DNA of 64,000 nucleotides from Dactylosporangium sp. AC04546 (GTDB lineage: Bacteria > Actinomycetota > Actinomycetes > Mycobacteriales > Micromonosporaceae), in NCBI RefSeq assembly GCF_022095675.1, contig NZ_JAHYSG010000004.1, positions 62,001-126,000 of the forward strand. The letters run 5' to 3'. Made by a program: the position numbers and the translations under genes. The stretch's first letter is position 1. Every line of letters starts with the position of its first letter. Positions 6,681 through 16,051 of this stretch are shown piece by piece. The notes below the pieces were generated by a model. That model had not been told where the DNA came from, did not search any database, and was given only the letters and a program-made list of their open reading frames with translations.

Positions 6681-9137
6681 CTAGCGCACGTGCACCAGCA
6701 GCGCGCAGACGTCCTCGTCGTCGGCCACGCTGAGCGCGCCGACCAGGTGCTGGACCACCGCGTCGAAGTCGCTGAGGTCGACGTGCTCGCCCGCGCGCCG
6801 GACCAGGTCGAGCCCGCCGCCGCGGCGCCGGTCGACGCGCGCCTTCCCGCCGGTGTACAGCAGCACCCGGTCGCCCGGTTCGAGGGTCACGGTGGTCTCG
6901 GTGTAGCGCATCTCGTCCACCTCGCCGAGCGGCAGCCCCAGCGGCCCGGACAGCACCGAGCCCTGCCCGGAGGCCGCGTAGCGGATCGGTGCCACCTGGC
7001 CGGCCGCCGCCCACCGCAGCTCGCGGGTGGCGGGGGAGAAGCGGGCCACCACGAGGCACGCGGTGTGCTCGACCTCCATCTTGCAGAGCATGCTGTTGAC
7101 GGCGGTCAGCACGTCCGCCGGCGACGTGTCGAGCGTCGCGTACGCCCGGACCGCGTACCGCAGCCGCGCCGCCGTCGTCATCGACGACAGGCCCCGGTCG
7201 TCGACGTCGCCGAGCACCAGCATCGTCCCGCCGTCGGCCAGCGGCGCGGCGTCGAACCAGTCGCCGTCGACCGTGCCGACCCGCTCGGGTGAGCGGCACC
7301 GCCCGCAGATCTCGACGCCCTCGGTGTGGCCGAGCTCCGGGTCGGTGGGCAGCAGCGCCTTCTGCAGCGCCTCGGCGGCCCGCCGCTCGTCGGCCAGCCG
7401 GTGCCGCTGCGCGGCCAGGGCCTCCTCGGCGCGGCGCAGCCGGCCCTCGATCGCCCGCTCCTCGGTGACGTCCTGCACGGTGCCGCGGACCGCGGTCACG
7501 TTGCCGGTCTCGTCGAAGATCGGCTCGGCGGTGAGCCGCAACCGCCGGCCGTTGACCCGGCCCGCGCCGCGGACCTCGGCGAGCAGGTGCTTGCCCTCGA
7601 CCAGGGTGCGCCGGACCGCGTCCTGCACGGCCAGCAGGTCGTCGGGGTGGACGCTGGAGGTCAGCTCGTCGACCGGCACCCGGGCCGCGTCGCGCCCGCC
7701 GTGGAAGAGCCGGACGAGTTCGGGGGAGCAGCGCGGCTCCGGGTCGCGCAGCTCCCAGCAGAAGGAGCCGATGCCGGCGATCCGCTCGGCCTGCAGCAGC
7801 TGGTCGTAGAGCAGGTCTGCCTCGGTCGCCACCCGCCAGACGGCGAACACCCGGTCCCACAGCCGCACCGCGTGCACCGACAGCGTCTGCGGGCCGGGCA
7901 CCCCGTCGGTGCGCGGGTCGGCCCGCAGCCCCTCCAGCCGGCGCGGCTGGCCGTCCTGGAGCAGCCGGGCGAACTCGGGCAGCAGCGTCGCGCTGCCCAG
8001 CGCCGGGTACGCCGCCAGGAGCGTCGCCTCGTCGGGGTCGACGCGGGCGCCGGAGAAGATCTGCCGGGCCAGAACGTTCGCGTACTCCACGCGGAAGTCG
8101 ACGAGCTGCCCGTCCTCGGTGACCGGGGACAGCAGCGCCGCCGGGTCGTGCAGCGCGTCGACGACGGTCGGCAGCCAGACCTGCGCGGGCGCGGCCTGTG
8201 CGCTCTCGTCGCCCTCGTCGTGGTACCAGGCGCTGGCGATCTCGTCGCCGATGAGCGCGTCGACCTGGCGGGCCACGGGCTCGAGCAGCGCGGTGACGTA
8301 CCGCCGCAGCCCCTCGGAGCCGGGCAGCGGCTCGTCCCAGGTCATGAGGATGCCGCCGACGATCCGCTCGCCCGCGATGAGCGGCGAGGCCAGGACCGTC
8401 GCGCCACGGAACGGCAGCTGCCCCATGACCGGGAACCGCGCGTCGCCGGCGCCGAGCCAGATCGTCTCGACGTCCTGCACGGCGACGACCAGCGGCAGCG
8501 CCGGGTCGGGCGGGATGCGCGACCAGCGGCTGCGCACCTCGCCGGCGACGCCGAACGAGCCGACCCCGCGCTGCGCGCCGTCCGGGTCGAGCAGCGTGAG
8601 CCACACCGTCGTCGGCGCCGGCCAGGCGGTCGGCGCGGTGCCGAGCACCTCGCTGATCTCGTCGTAGCTGCGCGCGGCGGCGATCCGGGCGCCGAGCAGC
8701 TGGTGCTGGGACTGCAGCGCCTCGACCTCGGGGCTGCGGCTGGCGCGCTTGCGGGCCGGGGCCGGGGCGGGCGCGGCCGGCGGCCGGGCGGCTGCCGCCT
8801 GCTCGCGGCGCCGGGCGACGTGCTGGCGCAGCTCGTCGTCGATGAGGTTCACCACATCGGGCGCGTTCGGGTCGGGCGAGGTCGTCCCGACGATCGCCGC
8901 GGCGACCTCGATGAGCTTGATGTTCGTGCGCTGGGACAGCCGGACCAGCTGGTCGAAGCCCTGGTCGGGGGTGATGCCCAGGCGTTCGACGAGCACGCCT
9001 TTGGCCTGCTCGATGACGGCCCGGTTCCGCATGGCGGTGCGCACCCCGGTCAGCTCGGCGCGCAGCTTGGCCACCAGCGCGGCGAGCGCCTCGGCCGGTT
9101 CGGCACTGCCGCCCTCGACGGGTGGCTTGTCCGCCAT
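6681..9137 (-). CDS. ANTAR-GAF-PAS-PP2C (SpoIIE) signalling phosphatase
   Basis: 818 residues. Domains in order: an N-terminal ANTAR-type helical segment (about 25-85, with RAVIEQAKGVLVERLGI), a linker, a GAF-like sensor (about 130-290), a PAS domain with the HPDDL motif (about 440-560), a coiled-coil (about 560-590) and a SpoIIE/PP2C phosphatase domain (about 590-818, with the metal-binding VDGDWFD and LVLGDVDDRG). Such proteins act in the cytoplasm on anti-anti-sigma factors. The ATG at 9137 has GGAGA about 8 bases upstream. The SigB-family sigma gene 1.6 kb away may be in the same regulatory circuit (inference). ANTAR domains bind RNA and are usually C-terminal; here it is N-terminal. Confidence 0.88.
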   Translation of the reverse strand: MADKPPVEGGSAEPAEALAALVAKLRAELTGVRTAMRNRAVIEQAKGVLVERLGITPDQGFDQLVRLSQRTNIKLIEVAAAIVGTTSPDPNAPDVVNLIDDELRQHVARRREQAAAARPPAAPAPAPARKRASRSPEVEALQSQHQLLGARIAAARSYDEISEVLGTAPTAWPAPTTVWLTLLDPDGAQRGVGSFGVAGEVRSRWSRIPPDPALPLVVAVQDVETIWLGAGDARFPVMGQLPFRGATVLASPLIAGERIVGGILMTWDEPLPGSEGLRRYVTALLEPVARQVDALIGDEIASAWYHDEGDESAQAAPAQVWLPTVVDALHDPAALLSPVTEDGQLVDFRVEYANVLARQIFSGARVDPDEATLLAAYPALGSATLLPEFARLLQDGQPRRLEGLRADPRTDGVPGPQTLSVHAVRLWDRVFAVWRVATEADLLYDQLLQAERIAGIGSFCWELRDPEPRCSPELVRLFHGGRDAARVPVDELTSSVHPDDLLAVQDAVRRTLVEGKHLLAEVRGAGRVNGRRLRLTAEPIFDETGNVTAVRGTVQDVTEERAIEGRLRRAEEALAAQRHRLADERRAAEALQKALLPTDPELGHTEGVEICGRCRSPERVGTVDGDWFDAAPLADGGTMLVLGDVDDRGLSSMTTAARLRYAVRAYATLDTSPADVLTAVNSMLCKMEVEHTACLVVARFSPATRELRWAAAGQVAPIRYAASGQGSVLSGPLGLPLGEVDEMRYTETTVTLEPGDRVLLYTGGKARVDRRRGGGLDLVRRAGEHVDLSDFDAVVQHLVGALSVADDEDVCALLVHVR

Positions 9138-9283
9138 CGATGGTTCTCCAATCGTTCGGTACCGACTCGCCCGTTGATGTTTACCACCAACCGGCTCGGG
9201 TAGGGGCGTCGGCAGGTCAGCCGGTTCGGCCAGGTGGAGGTGCGCAGGGTGCGAGTGGCATCTTCGTCGTCGGCGGGTGAGCG

Positions 9284-10537
9284 TTGAGGGTCGCGCTGGT
9301 CTCGGCCCACGCAAGCCCGCTCACGCTCGGCGGGCCGGCGACGGGAGGGCAGCACACGCACGTCGCCGCGCTGGCGGAGGCCCTCGGCCGGCAGGGGCAC
9401 GACGTGCGCGTGTACACCCGGCGCGACGACCCGGACGCCCCCGGTGAGGTGCCGTTCGCCGAGCGGGTGACCGTCGAGCACGTCACCGCCGGGCCACCCG
9501 AGCCGCTGCCGGTCGACGACCTGCTGGCCCACATGGGCGACCTCGGCCGCGCGCTGTCCGCGCGCTGGCAGGACGGCGACGGCCCCGACGTGGTCCATGC
9601 CCACTTCTGGCTCAGCGGCCTGGCCGCGCTGACGGCCACGGCGGACCACCGCCGGCCGGTCATCGAGACGTACCACGGGCTCGGCACCGTCCGCCGCCGT
9701 GTCCTCAAGGACCGCGACACCAGCCCCGAGCCGCGCATCGGCCTCGAACGCACGCTCGGCACGCTCGTCGACCGGGTCGTCGCCCAGTGCGAGGACGAGG
9801 TCACCGAGCTCGGCCGGATGGGGATCCGGCGCGCCGACACGGTGATCATCCCGTCGGGCGTCGACGGCGAGCGGTTCACGGCGGGCGGCCCGGTCGCCGA
9901 CCGGCCGCGGCCCGGCATGCGGCGCATTCTCAGCGTCGGCCCGCTCGTGGAGCGCAAGGGCTTCGCCGACCTGGTCGAGGCGCTGCGCCGGGTGCCCGGC
10001 GCCGAGCTGGTCGTGGTCGGTGGCCCGGACCCGGCCCGGCTGGACCGCGACCCGGAGGCGCGCCGCCTCATGGAGTTCGCGGACCGCCGCGGCGTGGGGG
10101 ACCGGTTGCGGCTCGTCGGTGCGGTACCGCTGGAGGACCTGCCCGGCTGGTACCGCTCGGCCGACGTGCTCGCCTGCGCCCCGTGGTACGAGCCGTTCGG
10201 CCTGACCCCGCTGGAGGCGATGTCCTGCGGCGTGCCCGTGGTGGCCTACGAGGTGGGCGGGATCGCCGAGAGCGTCATCGACAACGTCACGGGCGTGCTG
10301 GTCCCGCCGCGCGACACGAACGCCCTCGCCGCGGCCCTGCGCGGGCTGCTCGGTGACGAGGTCCGCCGGATGAGCTACGCGAGTGCGGCGATCGACCGGG
10401 TGCGCAGCCGGTACACCTGGGAGCGCACCGCGACCGACCTGGAGCGCGTCTACGCGGCCGTCACGGGCGGCACCGCCGGTCCGGCGGACGAGGACGCCGA
10501 CGAGGACGACGAGGCATTGACCGACGTCTCGTCATAG
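9284..10537 (+). CDS. GT4-family glycosyltransferase
   Basis: 417-residue GT-B fold enzyme. The N-terminal Rossmann domain has GGPATGGQHTHVAALAEAL and a HAHFWLSG motif. The C-terminal donor-binding domain has VGPLVERKGF and the GT4 signature PWYEPFGLTPLEAMSCGVPVV. It probably transfers a sugar from a nucleotide sugar to a cytoplasmic acceptor. The start is a TTG at 9284 next to a GGGTGAG ribosome-binding site. It is divergent from the phosphatase gene. An acidic tail (DEDADEDDE) is unusual. Substrates are not predictable. Confidence 0.88.
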   Translation: MRVALVSAHASPLTLGGPATGGQHTHVAALAEALGRQGHDVRVYTRRDDPDAPGEVPFAERVTVEHVTAGPPEPLPVDDLLAHMGDLGRALSARWQDGDGPDVVHAHFWLSGLAALTATADHRRPVIETYHGLGTVRRRVLKDRDTSPEPRIGLERTLGTLVDRVVAQCEDEVTELGRMGIRRADTVIIPSGVDGERFTAGGPVADRPRPGMRRILSVGPLVERKGFADLVEALRRVPGAELVVVGGPDPARLDRDPEARRLMEFADRRGVGDRLRLVGAVPLEDLPGWYRSADVLACAPWYEPFGLTPLEAMSCGVPVVAYEVGGIAESVIDNVTGVLVPPRDTNALAAALRGLLGDEVRRMSYASAAIDRVRSRYTWERTATDLERVYAAVTGGTAGPADEDADEDDEALTDVSS

Positions 10538-10760
10538 GCGTGACAGGCACCGCCTTGCCTCCGCCGTGACCGAAGCGGTACGTTTAGCTAGCCTGCATCA
10601 GCCGAACGGCTAGTGGTCACTCCACCGGTCGGCGGCAGCGGGAATGCGCCAGGTGCTCGAGCCCACGGGTGCCAGCCGGCGCACCTCGTCCCCGGCCGGA
10701 GCCGGCGTGGACAGCGTCGCCGCTCGTGCCCGGCCGTGGCAGCTGGAGGGAGACCCCCTC

Positions 10761-11564
10761 ATGACCGTCACCGCCCACCGCACCGTCTCGAAGCGACCGG
10801 CCGGCAAGGAGACCGAGTCCGCCGCACAGGCCCTGCTGACCCTGCTCGGCGACCTCCCGCCGGACAGCCCCGACCGGGCCCGCGTCCGCGGCCGGCTGAT
10901 CGAGCTGTACCTGCCGCTCGCCGAGTACCTGGCCCGCCGCTTCCGCAACCGCGGCGAGCCACAGGACGACCTCAACCAGGTCGCCAACCTGGGCCTCATC
11001 AAGGCTGTCGACGGCTACGACCCGGCTCGCGGCGCCCCGTTCGCCAGCTACGCGATCCCGATGATCGTCGGTGAGCTGAAGCGGCACTTCCGGGACAAGG
11101 GCTGGGACGTGCGTGTCCCGCGGCGGCTGCAGGAGCTGCGACTGGAGCTGGGCCGCGTCACTGGGCCCCTGGCCCAAGCTTTGGGGCGCTCGCCGACGGT
11201 CGCCGACCTCGCCGCGCGCCTGGGCGTGTCGGAGGAGGAGGTCATCGAGGGGCTGGAGTCCGGCCACGCGTACCGCGCGCTGTCGATCAACGTCCCGGCC
11301 AACGGCGAGGACCACGGCGCCGAGCTGGCCGACCTGCTCGGGGGCGTGGACCGCGACCTGGAGGCGGTCGACGACCGCGAGTCGCTGCGGCCGCTCATCG
11401 CCCGCCTGCCGGCCCGCGAGCAGCACATCCTGGCCATGCGCTTCTTCGGCAACATGACCCAGATCCAGATCGCGACGAACCTCGGCATCTCCCAGATGCA
11501 CGTGTCGCGACTGTTGGCCCACGCCCTGGCCCGGCTGCGCACCGAGCTGGTGGACCCGATCTAG
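10761..11564 (+). CDS. SigB/SigF-family RNA polymerase sigma factor
   Basis: 267-residue group 3 sigma factor. Region 2 is clear (DDLNQVANLGLIKAVDGYDP, then APFASYAIPMIVGELKRHFRD, about residues 70-122), region 3 follows, and region 4 ends with a helix-turn-helix (TQIQIATNLGISQMHVSRLL, about 230-250). These factors direct general stress or developmental transcription and are usually held by an anti-sigma factor released by PP2C phosphatases. The ATG at 10761 is preceded by GGAGGGA at 10745. No anti-sigma gene is adjacent, but a PP2C phosphatase lies upstream. Confidence 0.93.
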   Translation: MTVTAHRTVSKRPAGKETESAAQALLTLLGDLPPDSPDRARVRGRLIELYLPLAEYLARRFRNRGEPQDDLNQVANLGLIKAVDGYDPARGAPFASYAIPMIVGELKRHFRDKGWDVRVPRRLQELRLELGRVTGPLAQALGRSPTVADLAARLGVSEEEVIEGLESGHAYRALSINVPANGEDHGAELADLLGGVDRDLEAVDDRESLRPLIARLPAREQHILAMRFFGNMTQIQIATNLGISQMHVSRLLAHALARLRTELVDPI

Positions 11565-11581
11565 GCCGGTCTGCACCGGGT

Positions 11582-12331
11582 CTACACCGGGGCGAAGACA
11601 GAGGACAGCTGGTAGACGTTGTAGGCCTGCCGGATCACCGGGTGGGCCACGTTGCGGACCGGCACGCCGCCGGGCGTCGTGCCGCGCTCGGAGCCCGCGT
11701 GGGCGTGGCCGTGCACCGCCAGGCCCACGCCGGGCGCGCCGTCGATCGCCTGGGCCAGCTGGTACGACCCCAGGAACGGGTAGATCTCCAGCGGCTCGCC
11801 CAGCAGCGTCTCCGGTACCGGCGAATAATGGGTCAACGCGATCCGCACGTCGCAGTCCAGCGCGGCCAGGGCCCGGCCGAACCGCTCGGCCAGCTCGCGG
11901 CCGTGGTGGGTGAAGGCCTTCATCTCCGGCTCGCCGAACTCGCTCGCGCACGCGCCCGCGAAGCCGCCCCCGAAGCCCTTCGTGCCGGCCACGCCGACCC
12001 GCACGGGGCCGCAGCTGAGCACGGTGCCGGAGCACTCCAGGACGATGAGGCCGGCGTCCTCCAGGACCTTCGCCACCTCGTCCTGCTGGTCGCTGTGGTA
12101 GTCGTGGTTGCCGAGGATCGCGATCACCGGTACCGCCAGATCGCCGAACTCCTGGGCCACGCAGCGCGCCTCCTCGGGGGTGCCGTGCCGGGTCAGGTCG
12201 CCGGCCAGCAGCAGCATGTCGGCCTTCTCGCCGAGGTGCTCCAGGGCGGGCCGGTAGCGGCCGAGGACGTCGGCGTCGAGGTGGACGTCGCCCACCGCGG
12301 CCACGCGGACGCAGTCTTCCGGGTTGCTCAC
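11582..12331 (-). CDS. Calcineurin-like metallophosphoesterase
   Basis: 249-residue binuclear metal phosphoesterase with the motif series GDVHLD, LAGDLTRHG, LGNHDYH, THYSP and GHAHAG in order. Predicted to be cytoplasmic, as there is no signal peptide. Its ATG overlaps the stop of the BON-domain gene by 4 bases (12328-12331), so the two are co-translated. The substrate is not identifiable; members of this family act on nucleotides, phospholipids or phosphoproteins. It is convergent with the sigma factor gene, with only 17 bases between stops. Confidence 0.9.
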   Translation of the reverse strand: MSNPEDCVRVAAVGDVHLDADVLGRYRPALEHLGEKADMLLLAGDLTRHGTPEEARCVAQEFGDLAVPVIAILGNHDYHSDQQDEVAKVLEDAGLIVLECSGTVLSCGPVRVGVAGTKGFGGGFAGACASEFGEPEMKAFTHHGRELAERFGRALAALDCDVRIALTHYSPVPETLLGEPLEIYPFLGSYQLAQAIDGAPGVGLAVHGHAHAGSERGTTPGGVPVRNVAHPVIRQAYNVYQLSSVFAPV

Positions 12332-12576
12332 AGCTCCTCGACCTCCTCCGGCTCGTGCACCCGCGTGAGCCCGATGTTGCAGTGCACCGGCAGCTCCGGG
12401 AAGGCCTCGCTGACCACCTGGCAGATCAGGTCCCGGCGCTCGGCGCTCTCCACCTCGCCGACGAGGCTGATCCCGCCGCCTCCGGTGTGGACGAACCGGA
12501 TGCCCTGCTCGGCGATGCGGTCGTCCTCGGCGAGCAGGTGCTGCAGCTCGCTCTCGACGTACTGGTCGACGGTCAT
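12328..12576 (-). CDS. BON-like domain small protein
   Basis: 82 residues. The sequence runs VESELQHLLAEDDRIAEQGIRFVHTGGG then ISLVGEVESAERRDLICQVV, the helix-strand pattern and central Gly of BON-like (OsmY/HSP31-type) domains, which bind membranes or ligands. No signal peptide. It is followed directly by the overlapping phosphoesterase gene and lies 12 bases downstream of the nucleotidyltransferase gene, forming a three-gene minus-strand operon. Confidence 0.6.
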   Translation of the reverse strand: MTVDQYVESELQHLLAEDDRIAEQGIRFVHTGGGGISLVGEVESAERRDLICQVVSEAFPELPVHCNIGLTRVHEPEEVEEL

Positions 12577-12588
12577 GGTGGGAGCCCC

Positions 12589-13188
12589 CTAAACGGCTGC
12601 CGACAGAGCGCTGGCCTCGGCGAGCGACATCACGCCGAGCCGGTCGATCAGGAACAGGAACGCATGCGCGTACGGCGAATGGGCCGTTTCGCGGTAGACC
12701 CGGGGCCAGTCGATCTGCTCGCGCAGCGACCGGGCGACGGGCAGCCCGCGGGCGAAGTCGCAGTAGTGCGCCGACCAGGTCAGGACCTTGTGGATCATGA
12801 GCTCGGTCGCCGACAGCACCGGCATGTGGCAGGCGTTGACCGCGATGACATCGGTGTCCGCGAGCGTCGCGTCGGTCACCGGCCGCTGCACGGGGCAGAA
12901 GATGATGTCGATGAGCAGGTCGCCGCCGTCGGTCTGGTCCCAGGCCTTGACCAGCCAGCCCTCGGGTGGCACCTCGCCGCGGAACCCGACCTCGCTCAGC
13001 GCGGCCAGCACCCGCTCGGCGTCCTCCTGCTTGATGAGGAAGTCGATGTCGTGGTCGACCGACTCGCCGCCGCGGGCGTAGACCGCGAAGCTGCCCGCGA
13101 GGCAGAAGGGGATGCCCGACTCCTTGAGGTGGAAGGCGGCCTTCTTGAGTGTGGCGATGAGCGGTTGCCTGTCCTCGGGAACTGCCAT
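12589..13188 (-). CDS. Nucleotidyltransferase-fold protein
   Basis: 199 residues. The N-terminal core has the minimal nucleotidyltransferase signature: a Gly-Ser motif (LAGSFAVYARGG) followed by DHDIDFLI, giving the two acidic metal ligands, and a third acidic residue in LLIDIIF. This matches the MNT/aminoglycoside-nucleotidyltransferase-like superfamily. The C-terminal half is helical. No HEPN partner is adjacent, so a toxin-antitoxin role is not supported. First gene of the operon with the BON-like and phosphoesterase genes. Confidence 0.75.
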   Translation of the reverse strand: MAVPEDRQPLIATLKKAAFHLKESGIPFCLAGSFAVYARGGESVDHDIDFLIKQEDAERVLAALSEVGFRGEVPPEGWLVKAWDQTDGGDLLIDIIFCPVQRPVTDATLADTDVIAVNACHMPVLSATELMIHKVLTWSAHYCDFARGLPVARSLREQIDWPRVYRETAHSPYAHAFLFLIDRLGVMSLAEASALSAAV

Positions 13189-13218
13189 GAATGGTGGTTT
13201 ACCCGCCCATCCGATCCG

Positions 13219-13572
13219 TCACACCCGCCGATTCTCACCCGGGAGGAGACGCGGGAAGAGCTCCGTCTCCTCCTCCTGCATGTGCTGGCGGACGGTGTCC
13301 AGCAGCACGGCGAGCGGTTCGGCGTTGCCGTCGAGCCCGGCGACCAGCTCGGCGACCCGGGCGTGCTCCGCCGCCTCGTAGGCGGCGAGCTCGGCGCCGA
13401 GCAGGGGGTGCAGCTGCTCCTCCTCACCGGCGGTGTGCCGGGCCAGCAGTTTGAGCGCCGCGTCCAGCGGTCCCCGCCGCGCGGCCGGGTCCGGGGACGT
13501 CTCGATCTCGGCGAAGAGCTCCTCCAGCCGGCGGTGGTCGGCCACGAGCCCGGCGACGAGGTCGGACGACAT
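13219..13572 (-). CDS. Hemerythrin HHE cation-binding protein
   Basis: 117-residue four-helix bundle with hemerythrin-type ligands: an early DHRRLEELF, a central RHTAGEEEQLHP, a His in AAEHARV and a late RQHMQEEETELFP. These bind a di-iron centre and are linked to oxygen or nitric oxide sensing and storage. The ATG at 13572 has GGAGGG about 6 bases upstream. The nitric oxide synthase gene lies about 2.5 kb away; a link through NO chemistry is speculative. Confidence 0.85.
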   Translation of the reverse strand: MSSDLVAGLVADHRRLEELFAEIETSPDPAARRGPLDAALKLLARHTAGEEEQLHPLLGAELAAYEAAEHARVAELVAGLDGNAEPLAVLLDTVRQHMQEEETELFPRLLPGENRRV

Positions 13573-13698
13573 GGCGGCACCCTCCAGGAGCGAAACGGCA
13601 CAAACGGCGTACCCGGGCGGGGTGCCGGTTAACCGTCCTGATCGATATGGGCGGGTCGGACTTCCACAGGGTTGGCACGTGTGTTCGAATACGCTCCT

Positions 13699-13914
13699 AT
13701 GGAGCGCAGAAAGCACTGGTGGAACGGCGCCTGGGGGCGGCTCGCCCGCCGCGACGTGTACCTGTTCGAGGACGCCGGCCTCTGGTGGGTGGAGACCCGC
13801 GACGGCGGCGCCGACGGGCGCAGCCGCCGTTACGAGTTCACCGACGAGGACGAGGCGATGAACTGCGTCTCCGGGCTGCTGGCCCGGCCGGGAAGCTGGC
13901 GCGAGCTGAAGTAG
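13699..13914 (+). CDS. Small hypothetical protein, 71 residues
   Basis: Starts MERRKHWWNGAWGRL and contains many aromatics (LWWVETRDGG) and acidic residues. An in-frame GTG at 13681 would add six residues. No family is recognised, but it has strong coding-like codon usage and stands alone between divergent genes. It may be a small structural or regulatory protein. Confidence 0.6.
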   Translation: MERRKHWWNGAWGRLARRDVYLFEDAGLWWVETRDGGADGRSRRYEFTDEDEAMNCVSGLLARPGSWRELK

Positions 13915-14015
13915 CAACGAATCGCCGTATCCCGGCGGTACGACACATGAAACATGCGCCAAGAAGCAGCGGATCGCAATGGTTCGCCGCCCTGGACGGC
14001 CGTAGGTTTTTCGTC

Positions 14016-14807
14016 ATGAGCCGTCGCTACCTGATGTGCCGCCCCACGTACTTCACGGTCGACTACGCGATCAACCCGTGGATGGACCCGACCGCGCCGG
14101 TCGACACCGAGCGGGCGGTCGCGCAGTGGACCACGCTGTACGAGCTGTACCTGTCGCTCGGCCACACCGTCGACCTCATCGACCCGGTGCCCGGCCTGCC
14201 CGACATGGTCTTCGCGGCGAACGGTGCGACCGTCGTCGACGGCAAGGTCTACGGGGCGCAGTTCCGCCACCCGGAGCGGGCCGACGAGGGCCCGGCCTAC
14301 CTGTCCTGGTTCGCGCGCAACGGCTTCGACGTCCACGCCGCCAAGAACGTCAACGAGGGCGAGGGCGACATCCTGCTGGCCGGCGAGGTCATCCTCGCCG
14401 GCACCGGGCTGCGCACCGAGCACGCGGCGCACCTGGAGGCGCAGGAGCTCTTCGGCCGGCCGGTCATCGGCCTGCAGCTCGTCGACCCGCGCTACTACCA
14501 CCTCGACACCGCGCTCACCGTGCTGTCGGCGACGAACGTCGCGTACTACCCGGGCGCGTTCTCGCCGGGCAGCCGTGAGGTGCTGCGCCGCATGTACCCC
14601 GACGCGGTCGTCGCGACCGCCGAGGACGCCGCCGTGCTGGGCCTCAACGCCGTCAGCGACGGCCACCGGGTCGTCCTGCCGTCCGCCGCCACCCGCCTTG
14701 CCGGGGCGCTAGCGTCGAAGGGGTTCCAGCCGGTGCCGGTCGACGTGTCCGAACTGCACAAGGCCGGTGGCGGACCGAAGTGCTGCACGCTGGAGGTGCG
14801 TCCATGA
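14016..14807 (+). CDS. Arginine dihydrolase / dimethylargininase-family amidinotransferase-fold enzyme
   Basis: 263-residue guanidino-group-modifying enzyme. It has YAINPWMD with Asn20, PDMVFAANG with Asn69, a central NEGEGDIL, YYHLDT with the catalytic His, and the C-terminal Cys in GGPKCCTLEVRP. Two Asn at these places, where arginine deiminases carry Asp, are the feature described for cyanobacterial arginine dihydrolase (ArgZ/AgrE), which converts arginine to ornithine. Many such proteins are annotated as dimethylargininase. Its stop overlaps the ornithine aminotransferase start (ATGA at 14804), and ornithine production fits that partner better than citrulline production. Confidence 0.8.
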   Translation: MSRRYLMCRPTYFTVDYAINPWMDPTAPVDTERAVAQWTTLYELYLSLGHTVDLIDPVPGLPDMVFAANGATVVDGKVYGAQFRHPERADEGPAYLSWFARNGFDVHAAKNVNEGEGDILLAGEVILAGTGLRTEHAAHLEAQELFGRPVIGLQLVDPRYYHLDTALTVLSATNVAYYPGAFSPGSREVLRRMYPDAVVATAEDAAVLGLNAVSDGHRVVLPSAATRLAGALASKGFQPVPVDVSELHKAGGGPKCCTLEVRP

Positions 14808-16027
14808 CCGGTGCTGTTACGAACCGGACCGCCCCCGCGGTCGCCGAGGCGGAGCGCTGGACGGCGCACAACTACCACCCGCTGCCCGTCGTGATCGCCG
14901 AGGCCGAGGGCGCCTGGGTCACCGACGTCGACGGCCGGCGCTACCTCGACTGCCTGGCCGGCTACTCGGCGCTGAACTTCGGCCACCGCCACCCGGCGCT
15001 CGTCGCCGCGGCCCGCGAGCAGCTCGACCGGGTCACGCTCACCAGCCGGGCGTTCCTGCACGACCAGTTCGGCCCGTTCTGCCACGAGCTGGCGCAGCTG
15101 TGCGGCAAGGACATGGTGCTGCCGATGAACACCGGCGCCGAGGCCGTCGAGACCGCGATCAAGGTGTCCCGCAAGTGGGGGTACCAGGTCAAGGGCGTGC
15201 CCGACGGCAGGGCGACGATCGTGGTCGCCGCCGGCAACTTCCACGGCCGCACCACGACGATCGTGAGCTTCTCGACCGACCCGGAGGCGCGGGCCGACTT
15301 CGGGCCCTACACGCCGGGCTTCCGCGTCGTCCCCTACGGCGACCTCGACGCCCTGGCCGCCGCGATCGACGACACGACGGTGGCGGTACTGCTGGAGCCG
15401 ATCCAGGGCGAGGCCGGCGTCCTCGTGCCGCCCGCCGGCTACCTCACCGGCGTCCGCGCCCTGTGCACCGAGCGCGGCGTCCTGTTCGTCGCCGACGAGA
15501 TCCAGTCCGGCCTCGGCCGCACCGGCGACACGTTCGCCTGCGACCACGAGGGCGTGGTCCCCGACATGTACGTGCTGGGCAAGGCGCTCGGCGGAGGCAT
15601 CGTCCCGGTGTCCGCGGTCGCGGCCGGCGCCGACGTGCTCGGCGTGCTGCGCCCCGGGGAGCACGGCTCGACGTTCGGCGGCAACCCGCTCGCCTGCGCG
15701 GTCGCCCGCGCCGTGATCGCGCTGCTGAACACCGGCGAGCCGCAGGCGCGCGCCAAGGAGGTCGGCGCGCACCTGCACGCCCGCCTGACCGACCTGGTCG
15801 GCCACGGGCTGACCGCGGTCCGCGGGCGCGGCCTGTGGGCCGGCATCGACATCGACCCGGCCCTCATGACCGGCCGCGCGGCGAGCGAGCGCCTGATGGC
15901 CGGCGGCGTCCTGGCGAAGGACACGCACGGCTCGACGCTGCGCCTCGCCCCGCCGCTGGTGGTCACCGTGGACGAGATCGACGCGGCGGTGGACGCGCTG
16001 ACCGAGGTGCTCAAGAACGGCGTCTGA
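14804..16027 (+). CDS. rocD: Ornithine aminotransferase
   Basis: 407-residue class III PLP-dependent aminotransferase that moves the delta-amino group of ornithine to 2-oxoglutarate, giving glutamate semialdehyde. Features: NYHPLPVV and LDCLAGYSALNFGHRHP at the N-terminus (RocD-like), PMNTGAEAVETAIK, GNFHGRT, FVADEIQSGLGRTG, and the PLP-binding Lys in LGKALGGG. Overlap with the upstream dihydrolase gene by ATGA gives a two-step route from arginine to glutamate semialdehyde. Convergent with the nitric oxide synthase gene, with 24 bases between them. Confidence 0.92.
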   Translation: MTGAVTNRTAPAVAEAERWTAHNYHPLPVVIAEAEGAWVTDVDGRRYLDCLAGYSALNFGHRHPALVAAAREQLDRVTLTSRAFLHDQFGPFCHELAQLCGKDMVLPMNTGAEAVETAIKVSRKWGYQVKGVPDGRATIVVAAGNFHGRTTTIVSFSTDPEARADFGPYTPGFRVVPYGDLDALAAAIDDTTVAVLLEPIQGEAGVLVPPAGYLTGVRALCTERGVLFVADEIQSGLGRTGDTFACDHEGVVPDMYVLGKALGGGIVPVSAVAAGADVLGVLRPGEHGSTFGGNPLACAVARAVIALLNTGEPQARAKEVGAHLHARLTDLVGHGLTAVRGRGLWAGIDIDPALMTGRAASERLMAGGVLAKDTHGSTLRLAPPLVVTVDEIDAAVDALTEVLKNGV

Positions 16028-16051
16028 ACCAGCGGCCCGCCGACGGCGGTC

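Noticed and set aside
12589..13188. MNT-type antitoxin of a HEPN/MNT pair
   Set aside because: The protein is about twice the usual length of a minimal MNT antitoxin and no HEPN-like gene is adjacent; the neighbours are a BON-like protein and a phosphoesterase.
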